From the NCBI GenBank assembly GCA_037447335.1, contig JBBIGV010000041.1, forward strand, positions 1 to 29,844: a DNA stretch of 29,844 bases. Reading direction: 5' to 3'. The notes below the pieces were generated by a model. That model saw only the letters and a program-made list of their open reading frames with translations, had not been told where the DNA came from and did no database searches. A program made the position numbers and the translations under genes. This document shows, one piece after another, positions 1 to 9,170 of the stretch. This stretch comes from JBBIGV01 sp037447335. GTDB taxonomy: Bacteria; Bacteroidota; Ignavibacteria; Ignavibacteriales; Ignavibacteriaceae. Numbering within the stretch: position 1 is the stretch's first letter; each line of letters opens with the position of its first letter.

Positions 1-34
1 TCTTTAACACTGAATCCCATTTACACAAATTATT

Positions 35-1003
35 TTACAGACTCTCTCCATTCAGTTTATCAAATTTCTCATAAGCGTCAATTATATCTTTAACCAGCCT
101 GTGCCTTACAACATCAGTTTTATCAAAATAAACGAAAGCAACACCATCAACATTGCTTAATATCTCCTGAACCTGAACAAGTCCGCTTGGGGTTTTTGTC
201 GGGAGGTCAATCTGGGTTATGTCTCCCGTAATAATAGCTTTAGAGTTTGCACCCAACCTTGTAAGGAACATTTTCATTTGCATGCCTGTTGCATTCTGAG
301 CTTCATCAAGAATTACATATGCACTGTTCAGAGTTCTTCCACGCATATAAGCAAGTGGTACGATTTCGATGGTTCTTTTCTCTATGTAAGTTTTCAGCTT
401 GTCGGAAGGCATCATATCATCGAGTGCATCGTAAAGCGGACGTAAATATGGATCAATTTTTTCCCTAAAATCACCCGGTAAAAATCCAAGGCTTTCCCCT
501 GCTTCAACAGCGGGACGAGCTAGTATAATTTTATTTACAATTCCCTTTTTCAAAGCAGCAACTGCAAAAGCAACTGCAAGATAAGTCTTACCCGTGCCTG
601 CCGGACCGATTGCAAAACATATGTCGTTCTTAATCACTGCATTGAAATATCTTACCTGCCCGGGTGTTTTTGCTTTAACAACATCATTTTTTGTATAAAG
701 AACGATCGAGTCAAACTCTTTATTGCTGATTATCTCTTTACCCTGAATTGTAAGATCAAGAATTGTTTTAACATCGGTGGGCTGAAGTTTACCGGAAGTG
801 TTAAGTACATAAATCATTTCTTTAAAAGTTTTTTCAATTAATTCTACTTCTTCCAGTACACCTTTGAGGGTTACATTATCACCTCTTACAGTAATAGAAG
901 CGTTAAACCTGTCTTCAATTACTTTCAGATTTGCATCATTTAAACCTAGCAGTGCGAGCATATCAACATTTCCAAGCGTAAGTCGTTTTTCGTATGCAGT
1001 CAT
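35..1003 (-). CDS. phoH: PhoH-family ATPase
   Basis: This is a PhoH-like P-loop ATPase, a cytoplasmic family linked to RNA metabolism and stress; its exact role is not settled. The 322-residue product has a small N-terminal nucleic-acid-binding-like region (about 1-100), then the ATPase core. Walker A is GPAGTGKT at 133-140, and the Walker B segment VILDEAQN is at 230-237. The ITGD motif (258-261) follows, as is usual for the family. Length is normal for bacterial PhoH. The ATG at 1003 has an AGGAAG ribosome site about 5 bases upstream, which supports this start. The gene lies downstream of the LysM gene on the same strand but is separated from it by a strong terminator, so it probably has its own promoter or relies on read-through. 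Family assignment is firm; the biological role is known only by family. Confidence 0.95.
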   Translation of the reverse strand: MTAYEKRLTLGNVDMLALLGLNDANLKVIEDRFNASITVRGDNVTLKGVLEEVELIEKTFKEMIYVLNTSGKLQPTDVKTILDLTIQGKEIISNKEFDSIVLYTKNDVVKAKTPGQVRYFNAVIKNDICFAIGPAGTGKTYLAVAFAVAALKKGIVNKIILARPAVEAGESLGFLPGDFREKIDPYLRPLYDALDDMMPSDKLKTYIEKRTIEIVPLAYMRGRTLNSAYVILDEAQNATGMQMKMFLTRLGANSKAIITGDITQIDLPTKTPSGLVQVQEILSNVDGVAFVYFDKTDVVRHRLVKDIIDAYEKFDKLNGESL

Positions 1004-1015
1004 AATCTTCCTTTA

Positions 1016-1054
1016 AATAAAAAAACCCTTGAACCTGCATTTGCAGGTCAAGGG
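1016..1054 (-). terminator. Rho-independent terminator after the LysM gene
   Basis: A near-perfect hairpin spans 1026-1054: arm cccttgaacctgca, two-base loop, arm tgcaggtcaaggg, with one bulged base. Read on the minus strand it runs straight into a run of T (complement of the A-run at 1016-1025). It sits 46 bases past the LysM stop codon and just before phoH. Confidence 0.85.
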
Positions 1055-1099
1055 CAAATAATATTTAGCTTAAAAAGAAATGCTCAATTGAAAACAGAT

Positions 1100-1780
1100 T
1101 TATTGAACGGGAGCTGGTTTGTAGTTCCTTCTGATTCTGTCATATTTTGATTTCTCTTCTTCAGTCAGTTTAGGAATCTTGAAGACCTGTTTTGGATAAA
1201 TAAGGTCCGGATTCTTTATCTGATCGCGGTTAGCTTTGTAAATTACAGGCCAGGCGAATGGGTTATCATAGTGCTCTTTTTTACGAGCGATACCCCAGAG
1301 GTGGTCGCCTTTAACAACGGTATACATGATGTCTTTTGGCTCTTCAACCCAGGCATCAAGTGCTCTTTGCATTTCAGAATGCACTTTAGTGAAAAATTCA
1401 GGGAGTGCACTGATTTTGTTTAATTTCAGAGCAGTAAGATCTTTCTGCCTGTCAGCTTTTGGGCCTTCTTTTCTTTTAATTTTGCCGTCTAATTCATTAA
1501 CAGCTTTTCTGAAGTTATCTACATCTTCCTTTGTAGCTCCAACCAGAGCATAAAGTTCATCAATGCATTCTTCATGTTTTTGAAGCCCTGCAATTGTAGA
1601 TTTGAGATTTTCGATATCCGATTTAAGAGAATTGATCTCTTGAGTTAAGGATTGTTTTTGTGATCTCAGCCGAGACATTTCAGCTTCCCACTCTTCAGTA
1701 CTCATATCCTGAGCTACAGTAGTGAAAGAGAAGAGAAGCAAGAGCGAAAATACACCTAACAAATATTTAGTTAATTTCAT
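1100..1780 (-). CDS. Secreted LysM-domain protein with coiled coil
   Basis: This is a predicted exported, peptidoglycan-binding protein of 226 residues. Residues 1-23 form a signal peptide (KLTKYLLGV, hydrophobic core, TVAQ). Residues 30-70 and about 85-120 are heptad-rich and charged, so probably coiled coil. A single LysM domain occupies about 152-203: it opens YTVVKGDHLWGIA and ends NPDLIYPKQVFKIP, the usual LysM start and end signatures. The ATG at 1780 has a strong GGAGG ribosome site. It follows the coiled-coil lipoprotein gene by 39 bases with no terminator between them, so the two are likely co-transcribed and may act together at the cell wall. There is no catalytic domain, so a structural or scaffolding role is inferred. 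Confidence 0.85.
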   Translation of the reverse strand: MKLTKYLLGVFSLLLLFSFTTVAQDMSTEEWEAEMSRLRSQKQSLTQEINSLKSDIENLKSTIAGLQKHEECIDELYALVGATKEDVDNFRKAVNELDGKIKRKEGPKADRQKDLTALKLNKISALPEFFTKVHSEMQRALDAWVEEPKDIMYTVVKGDHLWGIARKKEHYDNPFAWPVIYKANRDQIKNPDLIYPKQVFKIPKLTEEEKSKYDRIRRNYKPAPVQ

Positions 1781-1819
1781 AAAAGTCCTCCAAATTCAGT
1801 TGTTTTTAGTTAAAAAATC

Positions 1820-2098
1820 TTATTCCTTAGGCAGTTTTTCTAAGTTAGCTTTTGTTTCTTCCTTATCTCTTGCACACTGCTCAAGTTTTGCGTTTTTGTC
1901 AGCCAATTCTTTTTCAAGACGAGTTCTTTCATCTCTAAGTGAATTAGCTTCTGATTCCAGAGACCTAACCTCGCTTCTCAGATCATTGAGTTCTTTCATC
2001 TGAGCTTCGCTAACGCCGACGCAGCCGCTGAACACTGCCAACGACAGTATTAAAACAGCAACAACGGCAGTTGCTTTCACTAAATTAATTATTTTCAT
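1820..2098 (-). CDS. Small coiled-coil lipoprotein
   Basis: This is a 92-residue predicted lipoprotein. The N terminus carries a signal peptide ending in the lipobox-like FSGC, so Cys26 would be the lipidated residue after signal peptidase II cleavage. Residues about 32-85 are almost entirely charged heptads (EAQMKELNDLRSEVRSLE and onward), a long helical coiled coil. This resembles Lpp-type or OmpA-associated small lipoproteins in layout, but I see no sequence signature that names it. The ATG at 2098 has a GGAGG ribosome site and a candidate promoter lies just upstream. It is the first gene of a probable two-gene unit with the LysM protein. Confidence 0.8.
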   Translation of the reverse strand: MKIINLVKATAVVAVLILSLAVFSGCVGVSEAQMKELNDLRSEVRSLESEANSLRDERTRLEKELADKNAKLEQCARDKEETKANLEKLPKE

Positions 2099-2132
2099 AC
2101 GAGAACCTCCAATAGTTTTAATTTATAGAAAG

Positions 2133-2163
2133 AAAATATATAACTGAAAAATTTATAATTCAA
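2133..2163 (-). promoter_or_regulatory. Candidate Bacteroidota-type promoter for the lipoprotein/LysM unit
   Basis: On the minus strand TTG (2163-2161) is followed after 20 bases by TATATTTT (2140-2133), matching the TTG / TAnnTTTg arrangement of the Bacteroidota housekeeping sigma factor. It would give a leader of roughly 28 bases before the ATG at 2098. The region is very AT-rich, so a chance match is possible. Confidence 0.4.
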
Positions 2164-2299
2164 CAAAAATCTATTATAAATTCCTTTTATGTAAGAACTT
2201 ACCGTAACGAGGGTCAATAAATTGCCCTACTATATAATAAATTTACTTCATTTATTCAAGTTAACATAATATTATTGTGTTCAAAGAACTCTTAAAACA

Positions 2300-2977
2300 C
2301 TAAATTAATCGCCTTTCCACAAAACTGGTGTAATTATTACCTGCCAGAATTATGTGATCAAAAACGGGGATATCGAGTATTTTTCCAGCCTCTACCAGTT
2401 TTTTTGTTATCGAAATGTCCTCGTTGCTCGGTTCCGGGTTACCGCTTGGGTGGTTGTGCAGCAAAATGATACTTGCAGAACTATTTTCAATTGCTGCTTT
2501 AAAAACCTCACGGGCGTGCACAATGCTGGAGTTCAGGCTGCCAACAGAAATAATTTCGTGCTTTATAATCTTATTTGATGAGCTTAAACATACCAGCATA
2601 AAAATTTCTTTAAGCTGATCGCGAAATAACGGGATAAAAATTTCAGCAACGTCTTGTGGTGAAGTTATCTTCCTGTCAGATACCCACCTGCTTTCAGATT
2701 GGATTCTTCTGCTCAACTCAAAAGCAGCCAGAAGAGTAGCGGCCTTATCTTTACCTATTCCGCCAATCTGCGTGAGGAATGAAAGTGATTTTGTTGCAAG
2801 TACAGCAATATTACCACTTTGAATTAACAATTCACGTGCAACATCAATAACAGATATGCCCTTCGTTCCGGTACGAAGAAGAATAGCAAGCAATTCGGCA
2901 TTAGTAAGATTTTGTGCACCCCGCAGCATTAATTTTTCACGCGGGCGATCATCTAACGGAATGTCCTTAACTTTCAT
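2300..2977 (-). CDS. radC: RadC/JAB-domain protein
   Basis: This is a 225-residue member of the RadC (UPF0758) family, with an N-terminal helix-hairpin-helix-like part and a C-terminal JAB/MPN metalloprotease-like domain. The helix-hairpin-helix is visible at about 67-85 (QIGGIGKDKAA). The metal site is HNHPSG at 174-179 (H174, H176) with D187 in the following PSNED segment and a possible catalytic glutamate near 124. Length is typical. Despite the historical name, a DNA-repair role is not established for this family. The ATG at 2977 has only a weak GAGGG upstream. It stands alone between the lipoprotein promoter region and the guaA unit. Confidence 0.93.
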   Translation of the reverse strand: MKVKDIPLDDRPREKLMLRGAQNLTNAELLAILLRTGTKGISVIDVARELLIQSGNIAVLATKSLSFLTQIGGIGKDKAATLLAAFELSRRIQSESRWVSDRKITSPQDVAEIFIPLFRDQLKEIFMLVCLSSSNKIIKHEIISVGSLNSSIVHAREVFKAAIENSSASIILLHNHPSGNPEPSNEDISITKKLVEAGKILDIPVFDHIILAGNNYTSFVERRLI

Positions 2978-3086
2978 CAGTAACCCTCATTTTTTGATGC
3001 TTAGTTATTTTTAAAACGGATAATTCAGAACGATGATAAAGAATAATTATCAAACTGATCAGGAATTTGAAGGATTATTAAATTCT

Positions 3087-4841
3087 TCAATTGCCCAATT
3101 GAAATCTTTCAATCAATTCAAAAATCCCGTCTTTATACCTTATAATATTAGCAAATTTATTTATTCTGCTCTCATCAACCGAAATGTCATTCTTAATACC
3201 TTTAAATATAAACCCCGATTCTAATTTTAGTTTTACGGAATTTCTATTTGAATGTGATTTATCAATAGCACTTATCAGATATTTTGCAGCATCATAACCG
3301 TACAAACAATTCCTGTTAAGATCTTTACCAGTTCTTGCTCTGAACTCGCGGCTCAATGTCTGATATTCCGATGAACTGAAATCAATAAAATAATCAGATG
3401 TAATAACTAAATTGTTGCTTAACTGAGGAGATAGATCAAAACCACGAACGTTGAACCAATCCTGATTTCCATAAATTGGAATGACAAGGTTGCTATGTAC
3501 CATTTGAGTAAGAATGACTTGTCCGTCGTTTTTATCACTCAAAGGCAAATATAGCCCATCAATCATACCGGCAAATGGAGATAACTTAATAATTGCATCA
3601 TTTATTGAGGCATCACCGCTTCTGTAAGTTTCGCGCATTATAACTTTACCGCCAAGTCTCTGGAATTCCTGTGAAAATGCATGAGCGAGATTGGGTGAAT
3701 AACCATCTATGGCATTTAAGACAGCTATGTTTCTCTTTTTTTCGACGAAGAAAAGATACTGTGCCATTAACCTGCCCCGTAAACCGAATGACGGATTAGC
3801 CTGAAAGAAATGATTGTCCAGCAAGGTAAGATCGTCATCTGTTGCTGTAGGCGAAATCAGAGGTAATAAAGTACCTTTGAATTCCTCGATAGCAATTCTG
3901 CACTCATCACTATACAAAGGTCCGATAACAGAAATTAAATCAGGCAGATTTTCAAACTCTTGCTTTATTCCTCTGATATTGTTTCTTGCATTCTTTGTGT
4001 CTCTGATCAACAAACCTATTTTGCCTTCTTCCCTACCGCGATTATGTTCAGAGAAAGCGAATTTGATTCCTTCCAGTATTTCTTCGGCGTCAGAGTTTGC
4101 AGTGTTCGTCCTGTCTTCATTTAAGGGTAAGATAACACCCACAATTGTATGCGATGATTTATGATCCTGAGATCTTTTTAGCGCAGAATCATGAAGTTTT
4201 TCAGCTTCAATTTTTTCTTCTGAGTCAGGATATAATTGTAATACAGAAGAATATGACCTTAGTGCATTGATATAATCGCCCTCTCTCTGATATGATTTCC
4301 CAAGCAACAGAAGTAAAAAACTTTTAGCATTATTACCCGACCAACTGTCGTATAATTGCTTTACTTGCTGAAGATTCAAATAATTAAGCGTTATTTGTTC
4401 TCCAAGCGATTTTGCAGTTGCACTGTAAAATGATTGCACAGGCTTTTCCATTAATTCCGTAAGCCTGGATAGCGCTGAATAGTATTCGCCTTTTTTAGAA
4501 TGAATAATTGCAAGAGAGAGTTTCGCTTCATCCGTATACTTGCTGGCAGGATGATCTTTAAGAAACGAATTAAATACTTTCGATGCATCATCAAGCTTAT
4601 CCTGACCGAGAAGTGTCTTGCCAAAAAATACTTTAGAAGCTGTAGTTTTTGAGTTTATGGGGTATTCTTTAATGATTTTATCAAATGCTTCTGCAGCCTC
4701 GTTGTATTTTTTCTGATTATAAAGCTCCACACCCCGATGGAAGAGAAAATCAATTGTTTCCTGACGGGGGTCCTGCTGCGCAGCAACAAAGCAATTAACC
4801 GTTAATAATAAAAGAATGTATCTGGTTAAAATATATCTCAT
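3087..4841 (-). CDS. Secreted TPR protein fused to a type 1 periplasmic-binding domain
   Basis: A 584-residue exported protein. Residues 1-21 are a signal peptide ending FVAAQ. Residues about 25-215 are tetratricopeptide-type helical repeats (FDKIIKEYP, FNSFLKDHPASKYTDEA, YSSVLQLYPDSEEKIEA). From about residue 232 (TIVGVILPLNED) to the C terminus it reads as a LivJ/LivK-type periplasmic-binding fold (VIGPLYSDECRIAIEEF, PLISPTATDDD, LYGYDAAKYLI). Helical repeats followed by this fold is the layout of LpoA-type penicillin-binding-protein activators, but the sequence is too diverged for me to assign that role. Its ATG overlaps the stop of the upstream TPR gene (ATGA), so the two are translationally coupled. 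Neither an ABC permease nor an ATPase is nearby, which argues against simple substrate uptake. Confidence 0.8.
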   Translation of the reverse strand: MRYILTRYILLLLTVNCFVAAQQDPRQETIDFLFHRGVELYNQKKYNEAAEAFDKIIKEYPINSKTTASKVFFGKTLLGQDKLDDASKVFNSFLKDHPASKYTDEAKLSLAIIHSKKGEYYSALSRLTELMEKPVQSFYSATAKSLGEQITLNYLNLQQVKQLYDSWSGNNAKSFLLLLLGKSYQREGDYINALRSYSSVLQLYPDSEEKIEAEKLHDSALKRSQDHKSSHTIVGVILPLNEDRTNTANSDAEEILEGIKFAFSEHNRGREEGKIGLLIRDTKNARNNIRGIKQEFENLPDLISVIGPLYSDECRIAIEEFKGTLLPLISPTATDDDLTLLDNHFFQANPSFGLRGRLMAQYLFFVEKKRNIAVLNAIDGYSPNLAHAFSQEFQRLGGKVIMRETYRSGDASINDAIIKLSPFAGMIDGLYLPLSDKNDGQVILTQMVHSNLVIPIYGNQDWFNVRGFDLSPQLSNNLVITSDYFIDFSSSEYQTLSREFRARTGKDLNRNCLYGYDAAKYLISAIDKSHSNRNSVKLKLESGFIFKGIKNDISVDESRINKFANIIRYKDGIFELIERFQLGN

Positions 4842-5755
4842 TTCGATTCTGTTTTTTTAAGTAGCGTTAGAGTTTTTTCCCTTCCCATGAGCGCTGCCTG
4901 GTTATCAGGGTCCAGTTTCAGAACAACCTCATAATAAAGAGCTGCATCTTTCAGATTATTTCCCTTTAGGCAGGAATCAGCAAGATTCATATAGTCGGTT
5001 GAAGTCGCATTTTCATTCAACTCGATATATTTAAGAAAGAAACCTTCGGATTTTTTATAATCTCCCTGGCGGGCATAAATCTTTCCTGCCCATTTATAAT
5101 TTGAAGCTTCCTTCGAATTTAACTTCATTGCTTTATTTATATACGTTCCTGCATGGGCTTCCATCCCAATATTATAGTAAATAATAGCGTAAAGTTGGTT
5201 TAATTCCCAGTAGTTCGAATACACAACATCGGTTCTTTTGGCATAATTTAAGGCAGCTTCATAATCACAGGCATGGACTTCTATCCGTGCCAGGAAAAGG
5301 TTAGCTTCATGTTTCAGTTCTGTAGGCCCTGAATAACCAAGAAACGATAAAAAATGTACTCTTGATACCTCATAATCCTGCAAATTATAGTTTGCATAGC
5401 CGAGGAAAAAAGAAACCAGTGGATCGTCTTCGGATGAAAGTGAATTTAAGACCTCAAGAACTTTTTCCCACTGCTCGCACCTTAACAGGAACTGACTAAC
5501 CAGCAATCTTAATTTTATATCATCAGCATTTGAATCAACTAATCTGGTTAGCAGCAAAACCGCAGAGTTTAATTTATCAAGCTTAAGATAAAGTTCTGCA
5601 AGCCTGAACCAGGCTTCAAGAAGATCGTGGTTTTCTTCAATTACTGATTTATACAATTGAACGGCATGAAGCAGTTTGCCTTCAGATTCAAACTCGCCTG
5701 CAACGCGCAATTTATGTTCTGTCTGATATTTTAGATCGAATTTACTCATTCCCAT
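4838..5755 (-). CDS. Cytoplasmic TPR-repeat protein
   Basis: A 305-residue protein with no signal peptide, built almost wholly of tetratricopeptide repeats, such as AVQLYKSVIEENHDLLEAWF near 31-50 and AALYYEVVLKLDPDNQAAL near 272-290. Such proteins are interaction scaffolds; no catalytic motif is visible. It lies between guaA (8-base overlap at the 3' end of guaA) and the secreted TPR/binding protein (ATGA overlap), so the three form one translationally coupled unit. Two starts are possible: ATG at 5755 as given, or ATG at 5749, which overlaps the guaA stop as ATGA and would give 303 residues. Neither has a clear ribosome site. Function unknown. Confidence 0.8.
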   Translation of the reverse strand: MGMSKFDLKYQTEHKLRVAGEFESEGKLLHAVQLYKSVIEENHDLLEAWFRLAELYLKLDKLNSAVLLLTRLVDSNADDIKLRLLVSQFLLRCEQWEKVLEVLNSLSSEDDPLVSFFLGYANYNLQDYEVSRVHFLSFLGYSGPTELKHEANLFLARIEVHACDYEAALNYAKRTDVVYSNYWELNQLYAIIYYNIGMEAHAGTYINKAMKLNSKEASNYKWAGKIYARQGDYKKSEGFFLKYIELNENATSTDYMNLADSCLKGNNLKDAALYYEVVLKLDPDNQAALMGREKTLTLLKKTESK

Positions 5756-7287
5756 TCTATAGTTGCGGGCGGCTTTGAGCTTACATCATAAACCACCCGG
5801 TTTATACCTCTAACCTTGTTTATAATTTTGTTTGATACATTACTAAGAAAATCATAATCAAACCTGAACCAGTCTGCTGTCATTCCATCTACTGAAGTAA
5901 CTGCACGCAATGCCAGAACATTCTCGTAAGTTCTGGAATCTCCCATCACGCCTACAGACTGCACCGGCAAAAGCACTGCAAATGCCTGCCAGATATTATT
6001 GTATAAGCCTGCTTTCTTTATTTCATCAATAAAAATTTCGTCAGCATCACGAAGAATGTCAAGCCTGATTTTATCGACAGCGCCCAGAATTCTTACAGCT
6101 AAGCCTGGTCCCGGGAAAGGATGCCTTTCAATAAGATCGGCAGGTATTCCTAATTCTCTGCCGACATTTCTTACCTCATCTTTAAAAAGTTCGCGGAATG
6201 GTTCAATGAGTTTAAGATTCATCTTCTCGGGAAGTCCGCCTACATTATGATGCGTCTTAATAGTAACTGAAGCGCCTTTAACAGAAACCGATTCGATCAC
6301 GTCGGGATATAATGTCCCCTGCACAAGAAATCTTGCATCCGGAATATTTGCTGCTTCATCTTCAAACACTTCTATAAATGTATTCCCTATTATTTTTCTC
6401 TTATGTTCAGGGTCTTCTATCCCTGCAAGTTTTGTAAGGAATCTATCGGATGCATCTATATGAATATGATTCAATTTAAGTTTTTCATCAAACAATTTCC
6501 CTACCTTGCTGCTCTCATTCTTCCTCATTAGGCCGGTATCAATATGTATGCAGATAAGATTATCACCAATTGCCTGTTTTACCAGCACAGCAGCAACAGT
6601 TGAATCAACGCCGCCGCTTAAAGCACAAATTACTTTAGATTTTCCGGCGGCAGTTTTAATTTTTTCGATGCTCTGCTCTATAAAATTGTGCGGTGTCCAG
6701 TCACCGCTGCACTTACAAATTTTGAAGAGAAAATTTTTGATGATCTTTACGCCATCTTCCGTGTGAACAACTTCAGGATGGAATTGCACGCCATAAATTT
6801 TTTGTGATTCATTACTTACAGCACAAATCGGGCTATGGTCGGATTGACCAATGGTATTGAATCCCCCGGGCAGTTTTGTCAAATAATCCCCGTGGCTCAT
6901 CCAAACGACAGATTTTTCCTTTATATCTGAAAATAAAAGTGAGGACGTAACAGCATTTAAAACTGATTTGCCGTACTCGCGGTCTTTTGCCTGCTGAACC
7001 AGCCCGCCAAACTCTTTACAAATTAATTGCAATCCGTAACATATACCTAAAACGGGGATATTTAATTTCAATATTTCCGGATCGAGCTTTGGGGCATTTT
7101 CATCGTACACACTCATTGGACCGCCGGAGAGAATAATTCCGCGTGGTGAAATTTTTTTTACTTCGTCTATGGTGATGGTATGGGGATGAATTTCCGAGTA
7201 AACATTCGCTTCCCTTATACGGCGGGTAATAAGCTGTGTGTATTGTGATCCGAAATCAATTATTAAAATTGTTTCACGGTTGTGCAT
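5746..7287 (-). CDS. guaA: GMP synthase (glutamine-hydrolysing)
   Basis: It converts XMP to GMP using ATP and glutamine in the cytoplasm, the last step of GMP synthesis. The 513-residue product has the full two-domain form. The N-terminal class I amidotransferase has Cys83 in GICYG and the H170/E172 pair in QFHPE. The ATP pyrophosphatase domain has the PP-loop SGGVDS at 224-229, and the C-terminal dimerisation domain ends in PPATIEWE, a classic GuaA tail. Length is normal and all key residues are present. The ATG at 7287 has only a weak upstream GGA. It is the first gene of the unit with the two TPR proteins. Confidence 0.98.
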   Translation of the reverse strand: MHNRETILIIDFGSQYTQLITRRIREANVYSEIHPHTITIDEVKKISPRGIILSGGPMSVYDENAPKLDPEILKLNIPVLGICYGLQLICKEFGGLVQQAKDREYGKSVLNAVTSSLLFSDIKEKSVVWMSHGDYLTKLPGGFNTIGQSDHSPICAVSNESQKIYGVQFHPEVVHTEDGVKIIKNFLFKICKCSGDWTPHNFIEQSIEKIKTAAGKSKVICALSGGVDSTVAAVLVKQAIGDNLICIHIDTGLMRKNESSKVGKLFDEKLKLNHIHIDASDRFLTKLAGIEDPEHKRKIIGNTFIEVFEDEAANIPDARFLVQGTLYPDVIESVSVKGASVTIKTHHNVGGLPEKMNLKLIEPFRELFKDEVRNVGRELGIPADLIERHPFPGPGLAVRILGAVDKIRLDILRDADEIFIDEIKKAGLYNNIWQAFAVLLPVQSVGVMGDSRTYENVLALRAVTSVDGMTADWFRFDYDFLSNVSNKIINKVRGINRVVYDVSSKPPATIEWE

Positions 7288-7323
7288 TAATCCATATCAA
7301 AAAATTCGTATTTAAAATAAAAA

Positions 7324-7345
7324 CAAAACCCGCCCGTGGATTTTG
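7324..7345 (-). terminator. Possible terminator after gcvH
   Basis: An eight-base-pair stem with one mismatch (caaaaccc ... ggattttg) with a six-base loop, followed on the minus strand by a T-rich stretch. It sits between the gcvH stop and the guaA start and could separate the two units. The stem is weak. Confidence 0.5.
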
Positions 7346-7381
7346 TTTTCAATTATCAGATAAAACCTATTTAAGGGTGGT

Positions 7382-7762
7382 TTATTGACCTATAAGATTC
7401 TTGTATCCTTCGCTGTCCAGTAATTCATTAAGTTCTGAAATATCGCTTACTTCAATTTTTACCATCCAGCCTTCACCATAAGGATCTGAATTAACCACTT
7501 CCGGGCTATCAGCTAAGCTTTTATTAATTTCAATTACTTTACCGCTGCAAGGAGCGTAAATATCACTAACAGTTTTTACTGCTTCAATTGTACCGAAGGC
7601 TTGCCCGGCAGCAACTTCTGCAATATCAGGATCAATATCTATAAAGACAACATCGCCTAACTCTCCCTGGGCATACTCTGTTATACCAATTGTAGCAACG
7701 TTGTTTTCTAAGAGGACCCACTCATGGTCTTTAGTGTATTTTAGATTATCCGGGAAATTCAT
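7382..7762 (-). CDS. gcvH: Glycine cleavage system H protein
   Basis: This is the lipoylated carrier of the glycine cleavage system, which shuttles the aminomethyl group between the P, T and L proteins. At 126 residues it has the normal length. The lipoyl attachment site is Lys63 in IEAVKTVSD, followed by the conserved SGKVIEIN. The DHEWV near the N terminus and the GEGWMVKIE near the C terminus are also family signatures. The ATG at 7762 has a GAGGT ribosome site. It follows accC by 46 bases on the same strand and is probably in the efp-accBC transcript. No gcvP, gcvT or lipoate gene is in the window, so it may serve a remote gcv locus or a lipoate relay. Confidence 0.97.
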   Translation of the reverse strand: MNFPDNLKYTKDHEWVLLENNVATIGITEYAQGELGDVVFIDIDPDIAEVAAGQAFGTIEAVKTVSDIYAPCSGKVIEINKSLADSPEVVNSDPYGEGWMVKIEVSDISELNELLDSEGYKNLIGQ

Positions 7763-7808
7763 CTTTTACCTCGATATTATAATTTGAACAATCGGGAGTA
7801 ATCCCCTT

Positions 7809-9146
7809 TTATTTATAAATGAAATGCTCAAGAAAACCCGTATCAAAATTACCGCTAAGAAACCGCGGGTCTTCAAGAACTTTAAGATGAAATGGAATTG
7901 TAGTTTTAATTCCTTCAATTATGAACTCTTCAAGAGCTCTTCTGCCTCGTGCAATTGCATGCGAGCGGTCTTTGCCCCAAACAATAAGTTTGGCAACAAG
8001 CGAATCGTAATAAGGCGGAATTGTATAAGACTGATATATGTGTGAATCAACCCTTACACCGTATCCACCCGGGAAATGGAGTGATTGTATTTTACCCGGT
8101 GAAGGTCTGAAACCCGCTTCCGGGTCTTCTGCATTAATACGAAATTCGATGCTATGACCCTCGGGCTTTTGTGGTAAGGTTTCAACTTTTTCGCCGGCAG
8201 CAACCAGTATTTGCTGCCGTATCAGATCAACATCATAAACAAGCTCTGTTACCGGATGTTCAACCTGGATACGCGTATTCATTTCCATGAAATAAAAATT
8301 CTTATGCTTATCAAGGAGGAATTCGATTGTGCCGGCGCCTTCATAGTTTACTGCCTTACAGCCAAGTATAGCAGCTTCTCCCATGGTGTTTCTCATTTCA
8401 TCATCAATAGCAGGCGAGGGAGATTCTTCAATTAGTTTTTGGTGCCTCCGCTGAACCGAACAATCTCTTTCTCCATAATGATATACGTTTCCAAAGCTAT
8501 CGCCCAAGACCTGTATTTCAACGTGTCTCGGATTTTCTATAAATTTTTCCATGTAAACATCAGAATTTCCGAATGCTGATTCGGCTTCTGTGCGTGCCAT
8601 TATAAATTGTTTATCGAAATCGCTTTCCTCCCAAACAATTCTCATACCCTTCCCACCGCCGCCGGCAGAGGCTTTAATTATTACAGGGAAGCCAATTTCC
8701 ATGGCAATCCGTTTTCCTTCAGAAGAATCATTTACAATACCATTGCTGCCGGGGATAACCGGAACTCCATTCTTTTTCATCGTTTCTTTTGCAAAGGCTT
8801 TGTCGCCCATTGCATTTATCATTTCGGGCGAGGGTCCAATGAATTTAATATTTGATTCATTACAAATTTCGGAGAAGCCGGCATTTTCGGCAAGGAAGCC
8901 ATAACCGGGATGAATTGCTTCTGTGCCAGTGATTTGAGCTGCGGAAATTATAGCGGGTATTCTTAAATAACTATCTTTACTTGGTGGGGGACCAATACAA
9001 ACAGCTTCATCAGCAAATGTTACGTGAAGTGAATCACGATCAGCTTCTGAATAAACTGCAACAGTTTGTATCCCAAGTTCCTTACAGGTTCTGATAACTC
9101 TTAGAGCTATTTCGCCTCTGTTTGCTATTAATATTTTCTTAAACAT
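7809..9146 (-). CDS. accC: Acetyl-CoA carboxylase, biotin carboxylase subunit
   Basis: It carboxylates biotin on AccB with ATP and bicarbonate, the first half of malonyl-CoA formation for fatty-acid synthesis. The 445-residue product matches the usual length of about 450. Visible signatures are the N-terminal KILIANRGEIALRVIRTC, the ATP-grasp glycine loop ASAGGGGKGMRIV (about 160-172), the ERDCSVQRRHQK segment, and EMNTRIQVEHPVTE with catalytic residues. The ATG at 9146 has a GAGGA ribosome site. It lies 24 bases after accB, the standard accB-accC order. The rest of the enzyme (accA, accD) is not in the window. Confidence 0.98.
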   Translation of the reverse strand: MFKKILIANRGEIALRVIRTCKELGIQTVAVYSEADRDSLHVTFADEAVCIGPPPSKDSYLRIPAIISAAQITGTEAIHPGYGFLAENAGFSEICNESNIKFIGPSPEMINAMGDKAFAKETMKKNGVPVIPGSNGIVNDSSEGKRIAMEIGFPVIIKASAGGGGKGMRIVWEESDFDKQFIMARTEAESAFGNSDVYMEKFIENPRHVEIQVLGDSFGNVYHYGERDCSVQRRHQKLIEESPSPAIDDEMRNTMGEAAILGCKAVNYEGAGTIEFLLDKHKNFYFMEMNTRIQVEHPVTELVYDVDLIRQQILVAAGEKVETLPQKPEGHSIEFRINAEDPEAGFRPSPGKIQSLHFPGGYGVRVDSHIYQSYTIPPYYDSLVAKLIVWGKDRSHAIARGRRALEEFIIEGIKTTIPFHLKVLEDPRFLSGNFDTGFLEHFIYK

Positions 9147-9170
9147 CTATCCTCAAGCTGCTGAGTTATA

